Position numbers and translations under genes: made by a program
Shown here: one piece after another, positions 62,319-64,000 of the stretch
How the letters are laid out: each line of letters opens with the position of its first letter
Numbering within the stretch: the stretch's first letter is position 1
Source: Tubiluchus corallicola
Lineage: Eukaryota > Priapulida > Priapulimorpha > Priapulimorphida > Tubiluchidae
Length of the DNA stretch: 64,000 nucleotides
Direction of reading: 5' to 3'
Assembly (NCBI GenBank): GCA_030141605.1
Contig: JAQGDQ010000264.1
Coordinates: 157,001-221,000 of the forward strand
The notes under the pieces: model-generated
Databases searched by the model: none
Told to the model about the DNA's origin: nothing
What the model saw: the letters and a program-made list of their open reading frames with translations, nothing else

Positions 62319-63932
62319 CTAATAAAAATTATAATCAATTTTTATGTTATCATAGTTACGCGAAACATTATGTTCAACTTTTATGTTTATAGCTGTGGTC
62401 AACAAATTCATAAAAAAGTAATAACTAATAAATTGCTGCTGATTTATTTTATCACTTTTAAAATTTAGTAGCTTAGTTAGTGCTAGTACTGCACATTTTT
62501 CTTTAAAAAAAATCAAAATATCCACATTTTCATAGGATAGTGAAGCCCTCCGGCTTGTTACAAAGTCTCCTGCTGTCGAGAACACTCTTTCACTTGGCGC
62601 AAAAGTAGCAGATGTTTGCAATTAATATTTTGCGGCTTCTGCAAATTAATGGGAATATATTGCTGTGCTGTACCACCAATGCAGAGGACTGCCATTCATG
62701 TGCATTGGCTGTTCCGTTCTGTACTTTGTAACCTCTTCTGTCATTCTGTCATGAAGGGAGTTCGTCTTGCTTACTGATGCGTAAACGTGCCCCAACAATG
62801 TTTCCAAGGCTGGCCTTTTAGATGCAATAACGTCTGTGTCAACTTGCTCATGGCTATTGGTTTCTTGCTGAAGGTTCTGCTGCTGGTAAGTTCATGCAAC
62901 GACTGTCTTCATGAAGTCTAACAATTTTTCTAACCAAAGACATGTAGAAACAGTTCTTTGTGTCTCCATCTACTTTTCCAGCAGTGGGAGAGATTTGAAT
63001 CTCCATCGCACAATGCTCGAGGAGGAAATCTTCCACTTCTTTAGATGTATAACACTTTGCTAAATCACTACAAATAGCCACTTTCATGTTTTGAGTCACA
63101 TTAGAATCACTTTCATGTTTTGAGTCACATTAGAATCACTTTCAAGGTTCACAGTCATTGTATCAAATATGAGTTTCCGGAGTGGGTAAATAAGAGGCAA
63201 TGTGGGAATTTCAGATTCACAAAGGATTTTTGTAATAGTCTTTAGAGGTTTCACAATAACAACAAGCTCTTCAAGCTTTGCAACATCATCTTCTTTTAAT
63301 GTGCAATGTCTTTTTCGTTTTTTCGAATGTCCTTTTCCAGTAGTGTTGCTTCAACTGCTGCTTGCTGTTCTAAAAATCTTTTACACATGTCGTTACTGTT
63401 ACATCTGGTTTGAACATCCTGTATCAATTTATGGTTTGGAATTTCTGCCAACTTTTGCTTCTGTGCTAGTACAGCTGTAGCCATTGTACTTCTATGTACT
63501 TAGCAACATGACAGCATCATTAACTTGTAATCTTTTCTGGTAAGCCAGGTTGACAGTATGAGCAAGGTACTTCGCATTCGAAAACAAATTGGCTTCTTTT
63601 ACAACAATGTCCATGTTGCCTGCATTGTCTGTAACAAGCGGTATGCTGTATTTTATTGGCAGTTGCCATTCATTAACAGCTGCTTTAAGCACAGCGCCAA
63701 GATGCTTCCCCATGTGTGACTCTGTTATCATGTTTGTTTGAAAAACGTAATTTGCTAATTTCCATTCATCGGTGATAAAATAAACAGTCATAGTATTATA
63801 ACCATCAGTGGCACTCGAGGTCCAGTCATCAGTAGTTAAAGCAACGCACGTGGCTTTGCTAATCTTGTTTTTACTTGAGTCCATTTCTTTGTACAACTGA
63901 GGCATCAATGTTTGACTGAAGTAAGTATGCAA
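62319..63932 (-). pseudogene. hAT transposase pseudogene (ZBED1-like)
   Basis: The frame 63932-63492 carries the core: TTDDWTSSATDGYNTMTVYF and LVTDNAGNMDIVVKEAN, with LAHTVNLAYQ. Frames 63484-63296 and 63099-62854 continue the helical insertion region. The frame 62621-62319 holds the dimerisation motif SERVFSTAGDFVTSRRASLS, then VDILIFFKEKC. A 29-bp tandem duplication (63081-63138) and other shifts break the gene. It is antisense-neutral: same strand as SRPRB. Confidence 0.85.
63081..63138. repeat. 29-bp tandem duplication inside the hAT transposase
   Basis: The unit beginning CTTTCATGTTTTGAGTCACA occurs twice in a row without mismatch. Because 29 is not a multiple of three it shifts the transposase frame. 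Confidence 0.9.
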
Positions 63933-64000
63933 AGGTATAGTGTATCGCAGCTCTAATACATTTATCAGTTTTCTGAAGCCAGAACTTTCAACAACAGAAA

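Larger units (their letters stand above)
62195..64000 (-). mobile_element. hAT (Ac/Tol2/ZBED1-like) transposon, right part off-window
   Basis: The left end TAGGGCTGTAACGATACA is a characteristic hAT inverted repeat, followed by repeated TATCACGATAC/TATCATGATAC subterminal motifs (62219-62271). Minus-strand transposase fragments fill 62319-63932. The other end lies beyond the window, so the target duplication cannot be checked. Confidence 0.85.

Overview
The window is nuclear DNA of an animal: AT-rich, with GT-AG introns and four conserved single-copy genes separated and interrupted by transposable elements. The proteins are of the slowly evolving invertebrate type, but sequence alone does not let me name the phylum. 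All exon models were made by hand from splice sites, codon phase and remembered family conservation; none has transcript support.

Layout. (1) 537-17431 (+): the 3' twelve coding exons of a Dishevelled gene (basic/Ser-rich linker, PDZ, DEP, conserved C-terminus); the DIX exons lie left of the window. A phase-matched alternative last exon may sit at 18563-18600. (2) 18601-26095: intergenic, with one MITE nested inside another. (3) 26096-28375 (-): an intronless AF10/AF17 (MLLT10-type) gene with PHD/zinc-knuckle/ePHD and the octapeptide-leucine zipper. (4) 28749-54885 (+): complete EMC1 in 22 coding exons, divergent from AF10 over a 373-bp shared upstream region. Its introns hold LINE fragments, pogo-like, hAT and foldback elements, a BEL/Pao relic and a tRNA-derived SINE. 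(5) 56206-60866 (-): SRPRB, convergent with EMC1, seven exons visible; the exon for the N-terminus and membrane anchor is not found and is probably to the right. Its first visible intron holds a minisatellite with a 405-bp higher-order period, then a hAT element running off the window end.

Functionally the genes are unrelated: Wnt signalling (Dvl), chromatin/DOT1L recruitment (AF10), and two ER membrane-protein biogenesis factors (EMC1, SRPRB) that happen to be neighbours.

I found no new multi-gene system. The signals most worth checking are the alternative Dvl C-terminus, the intronless AF10, the 405-bp higher-order repeat, a GC-rich retroelement-like island of unknown family in EMC1 intron 5, and the nested MITEs.
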